Under the pieces are notes generated by a model. It had not been told where the DNA came from, searched no databases, and was given only the letters and a program-made list of their open reading frames with translations. Below, piece by piece: positions 1 through 11,850 of a DNA stretch of 64,000 bases; position 1 is the stretch's first letter; every line of letters starts with the position of its first letter. The position numbers and the translations under genes were made by a program. The DNA is taken from contig NC_081180.1 of NCBI RefSeq assembly GCF_029867415.1, forward strand, positions 148,428,731-148,492,730, in the 5' to 3' direction. The stretch comes from Vicia villosa (Eukaryota > Streptophyta > Magnoliopsida > Fabales > Fabaceae).

Positions 1-544
1 ATACCCTAATGTGCCACTCCTTGGCATCAAAGGAGGCATCACTTACAATCCCTCTTTAGCTCTACGCCAATTCGGATATGCAAGGAGCAACGGTCCTCAT
101 GACATGATTATCCATGGCATTGTGTTTGATTACGAGAATGATTCTCATAGACACCGACGAAGGTTCATACATGCATGGGGCAGTGTCTATAGAATAGAAA
201 GCAAAACTCTGGGGCAATGGAATTCTATCCCTATGGAACCCTACCTCAGATGGGTCCGCACTCATGCTCAGAAACTCCTTATGCCATATCCTGCTGTTCT
301 ACCTGTGACTATTGAACCAGAGGTCGAAGGATATGAACCTCAAGTTATTCTACACCCGGACATGCCAACTGACCTAGAAGAGTTGCAAAAATCTTGGGTT
401 CAACTCAAAGAGGAAAGAGACACCTTCAAATCATACTGTCAAGACTATGAGAGAAGGATATTGGAGCTCACCGGACAGCTTCAAGAAGAACAGCAGATCA
501 ACACATTCCTGGGGGCAAAGAGAAAGCGTCCACGGGAGACCTGA
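1..544 (+). CDS. Ogre ORF1, DUF7745-like, 3' part (partial)
   Basis: The frame is open from base 2 to the TGA at 542-544, so this is the C-terminal ~180 residues of a longer protein cut by the window edge. The GTG at 11 is not a credible start. The segment YPNVPLLGIKGG, then YNPSLALRQFGY, then WVRTHAQKLLMPYP matches the plant-specific domain I know as DUF7745, found as an extra ORF upstream of gag in Ogre/Tat elements. The tail (residues ~120-177) is charged and predicted coiled coil (LEELQKSWVQLKEERD), ending in a basic KRKRPRE patch that could be a nuclear signal. The function of ORF1 is unknown. No internal stop is visible in the part seen. Confidence 0.75.
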   Translation, partial: YPNVPLLGIKGGITYNPSLALRQFGYARSNGPHDMIIHGIVFDYENDSHRHRRRFIHAWGSVYRIESKTLGQWNSIPMEPYLRWVRTHAQKLLMPYPAVLPVTIEPEVEGYEPQVILHPDMPTDLEELQKSWVQLKEERDTFKSYCQDYERRILELTGQLQEEQQINTFLGAKRKRPRET

Positions 545-852
545 AGGATCATTTATTTTATTTCTGTCTTGTAAGCCCAAATGAGGCAAAGAAAAAAGAA
601 GCAAAAAAAAAAAGAAATAAATTGATTAACTAACGTTTGTTTCTTCTTTAACAAATCTAAACTCTAAGATCCTTGAAACATTGCACACACATTTCACTTC
701 ATGCATTGCATATACATTTCATACATTGCATTCATATACATTGCACATACATTTCATACATTGCATACACATGGCATCCAGTCATACACATTGCATAACA
801 GGTTCACATGACGGATTTCTCATCTTCTCGCTGTTTATTTCAGTCAGAAGAG
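545..852 (+). other. ORF1-gag spacer of element A
   Basis: No coding potential. It holds an A-rich tract near 585-625 and a run of irregular short repeats built from CATTGCATACA / CATTTCATACA words at about 680-800. A possible donor (GTAAGC at 571) and acceptor (TTTATTTCAG ending at 841) are present. Splicing them would not remove the ORF1 stop, so an intron here is only speculative. Confidence 0.5.
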
Positions 853-3800
853 ATGGAATCTGAAATGAGCATCAAGAATCTCGAAGCACAGAATGCCCAA
901 GTTCAAGTGGCAATTCTGGAACTGGCAAAGGGGCAACAAGAACTGAAAGCCCTGATAATCAAGAAGAAAAAGAAGCCCAAAGGATCTGTAGGTGTGAGTC
1001 ACCTGAAAAGGAAGATCAAAATCCCAGTCAAAAAGTTCAAAAAGCCACCGATCCCTGAAACAGTCGGTGATGATGAACAAGAAGACAATCAAAGCAACCA
1101 GGGTTCTGCTAAACCCTCTCTCTCTCTTCAAATGAAGAAAATGATCATTCTGGGGACGAACCGGATGATGAAAAATACCAACAGCTGGAAGACCGTATGA
1201 AAGCTATGGAGATACAAAAAATACCTGGCTTAGATTTCAATGATCTAGGGCTCATCTCGGATGTTGTTATCCCTCCAAAATTCAAAGTTCCTGTCTTTGC
1301 AAAATATGATGGAGTTTCTTGCCCGAAACTACATCTGAGATCCTATGTGAGGAAGATACAACCTCATACAACGGATAACAAGTTGTGGATTCACTTCTTC
1401 CAAGAAAGTCTGTCGGGTACACAACTCGAGTGGTACTACCAGCTGGAAAATACCAAGGTTCATACTTGGGAAGAATTAGCTGCTGCTTTTTACAAACAGT
1501 ACCAATACAATGCTGATCTTGCGCCAACCCGTACTCAACTAAGGGGCATGTCTATGGGACCAAAAGAAAGTTTCAAAGGATATGCACAAAAGTGGAGAGA
1601 TATGGCTGGAAGGGTTCAACCACCCTTATCTGATCGCGAACTAGTCGACATGTTCATGGGCACTTTAACTGGCCCTTTCTATAGCCATTTGCTGGGAAGC
1701 TCATCATCAGGTTTCACTGACCTGATACTGACCGGAGAACGTGTCGAAAGTGGCATTCAAAATGGAAAAATTCAAATAGGTTCCACCTCTGGTACTACAA
1801 AAAGGCCCATCAGCGGGAGAAATGAGGTCAATGCAACACAAATTCAGAAAAGTCGCAAAAGTGAGCAGCATCAATCTGTAGGGGCAGTTCTGATCTCCGC
1901 ATCTGCACCTCAAAAAGATCAACAGCCAAAATATACGCATCGACCAGATGCACCAAGAAGAAATTTCACCAGAATCAACATGCCAATCTCTCAGGCATTG
2001 CAGCACTTGCTAAAAGCAGATCTGATCACATTAAAAGGTCCTCCAAAGAATGTCAACACTTCCTCTCCAAATTATCGCCCTGATGCGACATGTGCCTATC
2101 ACTCAAACTGTCCAGGACATGACGCAGATCACTGCTGGGCCCTGAAAAATAAAATACAAGATATGATAGATGCTGGGGAAATTGAGTTCGATCCTCCAGA
2201 AACTCCAAATGTCATCACTGCACCTATGCCAAAGCATGACAAAACTGTCAACGCTATCCTGGACACTGTTTACATCTATGATGTGAACGAATTATCAACT
2301 CCACTCTGCGAAGTCAAAGGAAAGCTAATCCGAGCTGGTTACTTTCCAGGGTGTGACCCCGACTGCTTTTACTGCTCCTGCCTGCCCAATGGTTGTGAAA
2401 ATCTGAGGATGGGAATTCAAAAATGGATGGATCGCCGTATCATTATGTTTGAGAGGCTCCCTTCTATGGACGTGCTGTGCGAAGTCTTTACAAACGGGAT
2501 GAGAATAGAGGATGCCTCAGTGATCTCCAGCTTACCATTCAAAATCTCTGCCAAAGCTCCATTCAAAATTTCTGCTACACTCAAAGTGGCATCAGTAGTC
2601 ATTGCTAGTCCAACTCCATTTCCATACTCCTCAGACAAAGCTGTCCCATGGGGATATGACACTAATGTTTACGTTCATGGAGTTAAGCAGAGTACCTCGA
2701 CTGAAGAGACCGCAAAGTTAACTACTCCAACTGTGGGTAATATTGTGGGTACCAGCAAGATCACGAGAAGTGGAAGAATCTTTTCACCAGAAATTTCTCC
2801 AAATGTTGCTGCTGGTCCAGTCCGAGTCCCAGTTCCTAATCAAAATGTCAACGCTCGAGGCAAAGAGCCACAAGTTGAACAAATTCAAACCCCGGTGGAG
2901 ATCACTGCTGAGGATCCATCAAAGCAAGAAATGGAGGAAATATTGAAAATCATCTGCAAGAGTGATTACAATATTGTTGAGCAACTGGGGCACACCGCTT
3001 CAAAAATCTCAATGCTATCTCTGCTAAAATATTCAGAAGCTCATGCCAAAGCTCTGATGAAGTTCCTGAAAGCTGCGCATGTGCCTCAAGAGATCTCAGT
3101 CGACCAATTTGAGAATTGTGTTGCCAATCTAACCGTGAGCAATGGTCTCGGTTTCTCTGATGTGGATCTAACCCCTGCTGGAAAAAATCACAACAAAGCC
3201 TTACATATCTCCATTGAATGTAATGGCACCACTCTATCTCATGTGCTAGTAGATAACGGTTCTTCTCTGAACGTGTTACCGAAAACAGTACTAGAAAAGC
3301 TTGACTTCGAAGGAATTGTGTTACAACCAAGTGATGTTGTGGTAAGAGCCTTTGACGGGTCAACCAGAACGGTATACGGAAAAGTGAATCTCCCAATCAG
3401 AGTGGGTTCTCAGATCTTTGATTCTATCTTTTACGTAATGGAAATTCACCCAGCCTACTCCTGTTTACTTGGACGCCCTTGGATACATGGGGCAAACGCT
3501 GTAACTTCTACCCTGCATCAGAAGTTAAAATATCCAGTAAAAGGAAAGATTGTCACAGTCTATGGCGAAGAGGAATATGTGGTTAGTCACCTAAGCAATT
3601 CCAAATATGTTGAGTTGGAGGACGAATTCATCGAAACTCCATGCCAATCATTTGAGGTGGTCTCCCCAGATGTCTCTACCACCAAGCATATTCCTGCTAC
3701 TCCAACTACAGCTATGGCTTCTCTCAAAGATGCCAAAGCCATGATTGAACAGGGTGATTGCACAGTATGGGGACAGCTTCCCGATATACCCTACAAGTCT

Positions 3801-4626
3801 GACAAACTAGGTCTGGGCTATGATAGTGAAAATCAAAAGAATGATCAAAGTCCTCGTTCTGAAGGATTGATGTCACACTTCGTCAGCCAAGAAGTAAACG
3901 CTATTGAAGATGAAGGAGTGTTCTTGAACCATATCATTCAGCCATATCCAGATGAGATTCCACCCATTTCCATGGGAATGTGGGATGCTGTGGGAGAACC
4001 AAACGGCGGGTATAATTATCAGTATACCACACCTCAGAATTCTTATATTGCTATGGAGACATTACCCCGACTGGATGGGGTGATCAAATTGGAAATGATG
4101 AAAGTTTCACAAGTCCCGTCACTGAGCAATATCAAAATCCACCCAAAGAAGTATGGGACACGCTAGGAGAACCCAGCGGCAAATATGACTATATGGTGAA
4201 ATACTCCGCTCCTCCGAGCTCACAAATTGCTATGGAGGACATTGTCCCAACTGGATGGGATGAACAGTACGATGACAATTTCGCTTTCGAAGAAGCCAGG
4301 GAAATACCAAATAACGAGGGTTGCTTTCTGTCAGCATACACTCCTCATCAAGATGCACAAGTCTCTATTCAAAACATCATCCCGACTGCATGGGACGGCC
4401 TTATCGAGCATCTCGCTCAGCCAACAGAGATATCTCAGCCTGGGCTCTCGTATCCAGCAGAGTATATCCCTTATCCCGAAGGATCACCGGCTCATTTTCC
4501 CACTAATGAAATCAATGCTGTGGAAGATGAAGAAGACAACTGCAACTGGAACAGCTGGATACTCCCTGCTCACAACAGTGGATTGAACAACTGGAAAGCT
4601 GAGGATGTGATCTCCTTTGACCAGGA
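853..4626 (+). pseudogene. gag-protease region of element A (frameshifted)
   Basis: Gag probably starts at the ATG at 853 with a coiled-coil N-terminus followed by a lysine-rich stretch. A retrotransposon gag domain lies at about 1320-1690, and a zinc-knuckle-like CAYHSNCPGHDADHC is encoded at 2091-2135. The aspartic protease has VDNGSSLNVLP, with its catalytic Asp at 3252-3254; the DNGS form instead of DTG/DSG is usual for this lineage. Two lesions are visible. The frame changes at a CTCTCTCTCTCT run near 1117-1129. A likely 1-bp deletion near 4058 (GAG-AC where the paralogous downstream repeat has GAGGAC) moves the frame again. The segment after the protease is an imperfect internal repeat with I.PT.WD motifs (3990-4400). 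Confidence 0.85.
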
Positions 4627-4883
4627 GTAAATGCCATTTCCTGTTTTCTTTGTGTATATTGTGCAAAGATAAAAATGGTTCCTGAACAATCGAACCATGA
4701 GCTTGAAAGCCGTGTGCCTTAGCACACTGGTCCTTCTATAAGGGCTTATCATATCATGATCATGTGCATTCAATAAAATCATGGGACGCTTGCATATTTA
4801 AATTTTGTGATCCTTTTTCTTTCTTTCTTCGCTTTCAAATAGCTATGTTTTTCTTCACACACACTCACATAACTAACATGCAG
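4627..4883 (+). other. Predicted pro-RT intron of Ogre-type element A
   Basis: Donor GTAAAT at 4627, acceptor ACATGCAG ending at 4883, a CTAAC branch-site motif about 10 bases upstream, and a pyrimidine-rich stretch before it (4808-4860). The gag-pro frame meets a stop (TAA at 4628) just inside the intron. Joining 4626 to 4884 forms a GA/A codon and continues directly in the RT frame (EFTYTLDPV...). An intron between protease and RT is an established hallmark of Ogre elements. The assignment here rests on these sequence signals and the exact frame restoration. Confidence 0.8.
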
Positions 4884-6498
4884 ATTCACATACACTCTGG
4901 ATCCAGTCAACAACGATTCTGCTATTGCCCGTCATGACTTTGAAAATCCGATCTACCAAACTGAGGACGAAAGTGAGGAAGATTGTGAAGTGCCAAGAGA
5001 ACTTGCAAGGCTGCTAGAACAAGAAGACAAGGCCATACAGCCTCACGAGGAGCCAATTGAGGTCATCAACTTGGGCAGCAACGAAGAAAAGAAAGAAGTC
5101 AAAATAGGGGCTGATTTAGAACACAGCGTCAAGCAAAGACTGATTCAAATGCTGCGAGACTACGTCGAGATATTCGCCTGGTCCTATGAAGATATGCCAG
5201 GCCTTGACACGGACATTGTAGTTCATCGCCTACCAATCAAAGAAGGTAGCACTCCAGTCAAACAGAAACTACGAAGGAGTAGGCCTGATATGTCAAAAAA
5301 GATCAAAGACGAGGTTGAAAAACAGTTCAATGCCGGATTCCTAAAAGTTGTAAGTTATCCTCCTTGGATAGCTAACATCGTGCCTGTACCTAAAAAAGAC
5401 GGGAAAGTCAGAATGTGCGTGGACTACAGAGATCTGAACCGGGCAAGCCCCAAAGATGATTTCCCTTTACCACACATCGATGTACTGGTTGACAATACCG
5501 CACAATGCAAGGTATTCTCCTTTATGGACGGATTCTCAGGGTACAATCAAATCAAGATGGCACCCGAAGACATGGAAAAAACAACCTTCACAACACCCTG
5601 GGGAACCTTTTGTTACAAAGTAATGCCCTTTGGTCTGAAAAACGCAGGAGCAACCTATCAACGTGCAATGGTAGCGCTATTTCATGATATGATTCATCAA
5701 GAAATAGAGGTGTATGTCGATGACATGATTGCAAAATCCAACACCGAGGAAGAACATTTGGGTCATTTACACAAGTTGTTTGACAGACTCAAGAAATACA
5801 AGTTGCGACTGAACCCAAATAAGTGTACCTTTGGAGTAAGATCCGGCAAACTCTTAGGTTTCATCGTCAGCAGCAAAGGTATTGAGGTTGATCCCGCCAA
5901 GGTTAAAGCCATTCAAGAAATGCCTATACCTCGTACTGAGAAACAAGTCAGAGGATTCTTGGGACGTCTAAATTACATCGCCCGATTTATTGCCCACATG
6001 ACTACTACTAGTGTGCCGATCTTCAAACTGTTGAAGAAAGATCAAGTGGAAAGGTGGAATGACAAATGCCAGTTAGCCTTTGACAAAATCAAAGAATATC
6101 TCCAAAAACCTCAAATCTTGTTGCCACCTGTGGAAGGCAGACCTCTGATAATGTACCTAACTGTGTTAGAAGACTCAATGGGGTGTGTACTAGGACAACA
6201 TGACGAATCCGGCCGAAAGGAGCACGCAATCTACTATCTTAGCAAAAAGTTTACCGATTGTGAAACAAGATACTCACTACTCGAAAAAACTTGTTGTGCC
6301 TTAGCTTGGGCGGCTCGCCGGCTAAGACAGTACATGCTAAATCACACCACTTTCCTAATCTCCAAGATGGATCCCATCAAATACGTGTTCGAAAAACCTG
6401 CTCTCTCAGGAAGAATAGCGAGATGGCAAATGATCTTAACAGAATATGACATTCAATACACTTCACAAAAAGCAATCAAAGGAAGTGTGGTAGCTGAT
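4884..6498 (+). pseudogene. Reverse transcriptase and first RNase H of element A (interrupted by D)
   Basis: This is the second coding exon of the polyprotein. The open frame runs from 4884, through TLDPVNNDSAIARHDFENP, into the RT. RT motifs include VPVPKKDGKVRMCVDYRDLN (around 5390) and the catalytic YVDD box at 5713-5724, followed by LGFIVS and the thumb region. The RNase H domain follows (SKKFTDCETRYSLLEK, about 6240-6290). Element D enters after GVVAD-type codons at 6498, so the listed continuation to a stop at 6663 is only read-through into D's LTR. The host frame resumes at 28183 in the same phase. No stop codon occurs in this exon. Confidence 0.88.
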
Positions 6499-9427
6499 TG
6501 TAGCAACCTGCCTAAAAATTATAATTTTAGAGTCGCCACCTATTCTGAAGGGCGAATAGGAAACCCTACGCAGTATAGAGATCAGGGTAAGATACTATAT
6601 TCAGGTCGAGGGAAGGTGTTAGGCACCCTCAACCTTTTCCTAAAGGCTAACATTCAAAGATAAAGGTTTATGGCAAGGTTTATAAAGAAAGGTGACAAAC
6701 ATTTAATAGGGTTAAAGACATGATTAAGATTTGGAGGAAGGGGACTCGCCTTGTTGCCAAGTGCCTACGTATCTCCTTATGAAGAATCAGAGTCAACGTA
6801 GTTCGGGGGACGGGTTGTACGCCCTTAAGGTTTGAAATTTGATTTGAAGGTTTGAAGGCTTTGAATAGCCTATCGTAGATAAACATCTGTATTTTTGAAT
6901 TTGAAGTTTGAATGGATTTTAGAATTATTTTAGGGTTTGGGCGTACAACCCTGATTTGACACAATTAACCGCAATGATCAATGGGTTTGATCACCATAGT
7001 CAAAAGATTAGGGGTTTTGTACCATTACCAATTCAAATCGATTGATTCGATTATCACTAATAATGAATTATTGTGTTTTATTATTTTTTGTGAATTTTAT
7101 TTTGTATTGTTATCCCTCATAACCGATTAACACGATTACAAATAATAACAAATTGGAGTTTAGAAAACAGGAAAGTTAATCATCACAACTAATAAAATAG
7201 TTGCAACCATTTAACTAAATAGAAATTATCTGTATTTTATTTTAATTAAATAAACATTTTAATTAAAATTATTATTGCCCATAGCGATCAATCGATTTAA
7301 TCGGCCCGAACAATAAATTAGTATTTTAATATAAATATCACATATTAATTTTTATTTATAAAAATAATTATTAATATAGAAATAATATATTAAAAGAATT
7401 AATTAAAACAAATATTTAATTAAAATCATTTTAGTTTGTTGGGGTTGGGATTTAATGTGGCAGTCTTGAGGGTTCATATTATAGGGAACAGATCTGGAGT
7501 GTTGGATTAGATTGGGTGGAGAGCCAAAGGTTAGATTGTGAAGACACATGGTGTTCTACTTGAACGTGAGTGTATTGGATCCAGATTGAAAATTTGGAAA
7601 AATAATAGAAAGGGCCAGGGATCGAACCCTGGACCCTGGGGATCAACACACACGCTCCTTACCAACTGAGCCAATGGCTCTATTTGCAATTCATACGCGC
7701 TCAAAAATACACATAGAAAAACAAAACCACAACCGAATCAAACGCGCGCCAAGTTTGAATTAGCGAACCAGGGGATGACACATCATCATCTTCCCCGACC
7801 AAATAGCAAAAAAACCTGTAACATTAGCTATGGATTTGCTACGAAAACTGTTTGTAGCATTCAGACTTAAAAAATAGCGATTCGCGCATGCGTTCACATA
7901 AATAGGGCGCGACCTATCAATCCTCTTCATCTTCATCTTGCGAATCCAGCCATGCTATTATTTAGCCCTAATTTTATCCCTACGGAAAACCCCTAATTCA
8001 AAACCCTAGGATCTTAAACGGCCTCCAATGGCAAAACGATATTACACCATGCAAACTTCAACTTAACGATCCAGAAACGCTCACCACATGATAACAAAGC
8101 ATAACATACAAACAATTTCACATAAACATGCAAGGATTCGCCTACTCGACGTGAATTTCAGTGCGACATACCTGGGCTTGTATGGAGAAGTTCTGGGGTT
8201 GCTGATGACGCGTGAGTATCCCAATAGCTTCAGAATGCTCCAAGGAACGTGTACCAAGCCTTATAATCCTTTGACTCTTCCTTAATCCCCAGAACCGAAT
8301 TGAAGTTTTTGGTGATTTTTTGTGTTCTTGATGATGGTTTTCTCTGCAGAAATTCCTCCCCTAATCTATTGCTCTCACTTGTATACTTATAGGAGAACTA
8401 ATTTAGGTCAAAGAGAGAAGCCCAAAGCCCTTGAATCCATGGTTGCCATTTTAGAAGAGATTTGATTTGAAAATATTTCTAAAATGTGCTCAATTCCAAT
8501 CTAATCTTACCAATCTGATTTAGCACGAAATTGGATGAATATTATGGCATTTAAGTGATTGAATTTGATTAGAAATCAAAACTAAAACAAATCTTGCACA
8601 TTTCCTTTATTTATTTTGATTTAAAATATGTTTAAAATGAATAAAAATTCACTAAAATTATATTTAAAAATCAAATGGTCGTGGGATTTAATTTAGAGGT
8701 TCTTAGTAACCTTATAATCAAGATTGGGTCATAACAAGATAGGCCCATTTGCAAAGTTTCTTAATTTGAACCTTCTTTTTTCACATTTCGCCTTCAAAAA
8801 TCACCCAACTTTGATCAATCATATCTCACTCAATTTTTAAGCTATGAGGGAGTTCTAAGACTTTTTGGAAATCTTAAGAGGTCCTCTATAAGCCACTTTG
8901 GAATATATTTTTCATTTGGAGCTTTTATCTTGATTATATCCTCCTTGGAAAAAACTGCTTTTGAAGGATGCCTGAAAAGGACCTGTAATCTTTTGCACTG
9001 TATCTCTCAAATGAATCATTTCTAGCCCTGGCTTGTGAGAGACAAAGTTGTAGAGAATCCAATTTCCTTCAGAATAGGCTTTGAGTGGGGAATTTTTGAT
9101 GTTCCATGTGAAAGTTATGCCCAGTCAAAGTTGGGTTGACTTTCTCCTAAGAAACCCTAATTTGAACCTTTTTTGTATTTGTTCATCTCTGAGTTTCTAT
9201 TAATGGAATCATGATCAATCTTTGATCAAATGATGGTTGTACTTCACATAATAGGTGTTGACCAAAATTGGGAAGCTTTGACTATGCTCTGGTGGCGGTT
9301 GACTTTTTAGGTCAAACCAGTTGACTATGGATCTTCTGGACTTTGGAGTGAGTGGTCTTTGGGACTGAAACCTGAGCTTTGCATCATTGTGAATGGAATA
9401 TGGGAGGGCAAATTTTGGGGTATGACA
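6499..9427 (-). repeat. 3' LTR of element D
   Basis: Collinear with the other LTR at a constant offset of 18750. It interrupts the RNase H coding frame of element A. The short frames inside it (for example 6680-6964 and 8088-8285) are repeated in both LTRs and show no protein features. Confidence 0.93.
7613..7682 (-). other. tRNA-like segment in D's 3' LTR
   Basis: On the minus strand it has an A-box-like TGGCTCAGTTGGTAAGG (7657-7673) with a GCTC/GAGC D-stem, a B-box-like GGTTCGATCCC with a T-arm (7615-7632), and a near-complete acceptor pairing (AGAGCC with GGCCCT). The anticodon stem does not pair, so it is not a working tRNA. A second copy is in the other LTR, and a diverged one is in solo LTR F. 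Confidence 0.6.
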
Positions 9428-9442
9428 GCTGCCCCTGTTCAA
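9428..9442 (-). promoter_or_regulatory. Polypurine tract of element D
   Basis: The minus strand reads TTGAACAGGGGCAGC immediately before the LTR start TGTCATACC. It nearly matches the tract of element A. Confidence 0.65.
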
Positions 9443-9539
9443 TCTTCTTGAACCTGAAGAGGTGGAAGACGATTGGACACTAAAATGCCCTGAAATTTGC
9501 TTGCATAGGAAAGGAGATCTGTGGAGATGGGCTTATAGA

Positions 9540-10620
9540 TGCCATCCATTTGATTGTATCTGAAGAGATATAAAGTAATGTCTTACATAAGAATACCTGA
9601 AGAGGTTTCTGGAATGGATACGGAAATTTGTCTTGAAGAAGACTACCTGAAGAGGCTGGAAATGTTTTGCAAAGACTACCTAAAGAGGTTCTTGGAGAGG
9701 ACAATGAATATCTTAGAGAAGACCACCCAGAAAGGTTCGTAGAAGATCTTAAAGAAGACTGAAAAGGTACTTAGAACAGGAATGTCTTGAATAAGACTAC
9801 CTCCAAAGGTACTTAAAACAAGAATGTCTCGAAGAAGGCTACCTGAAAAGGTTTTTTTTTTGGAATGGATGTAATACGTCTTACACAAGACTTACTTAGA
9901 AAGGCTCCTGGATAGGATACGAGATATCTTAAACAAGATTACCTAGAGAGGTTCCTATAAAGAGAACGATATGTTTTAAACAAAACTTCCTAAAAAGGTT
10001 CCTACAAAGGACATGAAACGTTTTAATCAAAACTATCTAAAAAGATTCCTATAGAGGATATGGAACGTTTTAAACAAAACTATCTAAAAAGATTCCTATA
10101 AAGGATGTGAAACGTTTTAAACAAAACTACCTCGAAAAGTTCCTATAAAGGATATGAAACGTTTTAAACAAAACTATCTAAAAAGATTCCTATAAAGGAT
10201 ATGAAAGCGTTTTAAACAAAACTGCCTAGAAAGGTTCCTATAGAGGGCGTGGAATGTTTTAAACAAAACTACCTCGAAAAGTTCCTATAAAGGATATGAA
10301 ACGTTTTAAACAAAACTATCTAAAAAGATTCCTATAAAGGATGCGAAACGTCTTAAACAAGATTTTCCTATAAAGGCTTCTAAAAAGATATGAAGCGTTT
10401 TAAACAAAACTACCTAGAAAGGTTCCTATAAAGGTCGTGGGACGTTTTAAACAAAACTACTTATAAAAGGTCAGGATACGTCTTACACAAGACTGCTTGG
10501 AAAGGATAGGATACATCTTAAACAAGATTGCCTAGAAAGGTTAGGATACGTCTTAAACAAGACTGTTTGGAAAGGATGATGATTGTCTTGGACAAGACTA
10601 CCTGGAGAGGTAAGAAATTC
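9540..10620 (-). repeat. 47-bp minisatellite block 1 in the 3' region of element D
   Basis: Around twenty degenerate units. The best conserved (9970-10450) contain, on the plus strand, ACGTTTTAAACAAAACTA, then CTAAAAAGATTCCTATAAAG, then GATATGAA, with a 47-bp period. Outer units drift to GTCTTAAACAAGACTACC variants. No coding function; short frames through it are by-products of the repeat. Confidence 0.88.
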
Positions 10621-11280
10621 TTTGATTGCTTTTGGATTGTCTTTGAAGAAAGACTTGGAATGAGGTATCGGACTTGTATCTGTGTGCGTTGAGATTGAAT
10701 CGTGGATACGATCGCATCTGTACTGTAATTGGATGATGACATCCTTTTGATTATGAATTGACCTGAAAAGGCAGCGTTAGTTTTATGCAATGTCATGATG
10801 CATGTGTCGTGTAATGACATTCTCAAAATAAATGAGAATTATGCATGTATGCCTATCCCACACTGCGGGATGTGAATAGTACAGGCGTGAGAAGATCGAA
10901 TATGCAACAATGCTCTTTGTATGATGCTAGTGTGATTTCCTGAATATCGGAAATTTTGAGAGATGTGCCCCTTGATCTGAAGGAGGGACCTTTCGAGGGA
11001 ACTCGAATTTCACCGTGTCTTGCCTGATATGCATTGCCCCAGTATTTGAATTCTTGAAAGATATGCCCCCCAGTCAATAGGGTTCTGGATTGTATGCCCC
11101 TGTTCTAGGAAAACCCTCTGAACGTGGTTTCCCCATCTAAGGGTCTTTATCAGGAATGATCGTCTTTGATTAGGCCAGTTTAGAGGTCTCCTTGATGCTA
11201 AGTGTTGGTTTAAATATGAAGCAGATGCTGAGTCATGCGTTTCGATCGCGCCTGACGGATAGTGATTTGCTGGGTACTCA
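10621..11280 (-). other. Spacer between the repeat blocks of D
   Basis: No gene. Several minus-strand GGGGCA words, resembling the core of D's polypurine tract, occur here and on to about 12100. Confidence 0.4.
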
Positions 11281-11850
11281 GAATGAGATGATGTCTTTTA
11301 TAAGATTACCTGAAGAGGTCCTTGGAAAGAAACGTGAACTTGTCTTAAATAAGACTGAGCTTTAAACAAACTCGAAGGGATGTGTTGTGTAAAGGGTCAG
11401 AAATGTCCCTATAGAGGATAAAGACTGTTTTTCAGGAACGCGAGGTTTTGAACAAAACTCAGGGAATACATCTTGAAGAAGACTACTCTAGAAAGAATGG
11501 TGAACTGTCTTAGAAAAGACTCTGTACTTTAAATAAAGTTTGACAAGGTTTTTTGGAAGCGTAGGAGAAGTTTGAATATGTCTTAAAAGACTAACTGAAA
11601 ATAGTTAAGAAACGTCTTACAGAAGACTACCTAGAAAAGGTTCTTGGAAATGAATATATCTTAGAGAAGACTGTCTGAAAGGGTTTGAAAATAGAAAGGA
11701 TAAGAAGGCGGGTCTTAAAAAGACTATTTGGAAAAGGTTCCTAGAAAGGGTAAGAAGTATTTGAACACGTCTTAAGGAAGACTACATGGATAGATTGAAA
11801 AGTACCCTATAAATGTTCCTGAAAAGGATGTGAGAGTGGCATTGACATCA
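11281..11850 (-). repeat. Minisatellite block 2 of element D, degenerate
   Basis: More diverged copies of the block 1 unit, recognisable by CTTAAA(T/G)AAGACT and CCT(A/G)GAAAGG words at loosely 50-60-bp spacing. Confidence 0.65.

Noticed and set aside
571..841. A second intron between ORF1 and gag of element A
   Set aside because: Donor and acceptor words exist, but splicing would not join frames or remove a stop, so there is no positive evidence.
7613..7682. A functional tRNA gene
   Set aside because: The A and B boxes and T-arm are present, but the anticodon stem does not pair and the T-loop length is irregular. It is kept as a tRNA-like segment only.
6499..9427. D's two LTRs read as separate host gene duplications
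   Set aside because: TG/CA ends, constant offset, flanking CTGAT, and the PBS and PPT positions show they are LTRs of one element.
9554..10826. Small ORFs in D's minisatellite
   Set aside because: Repeat-derived peptides with no conservation between units.
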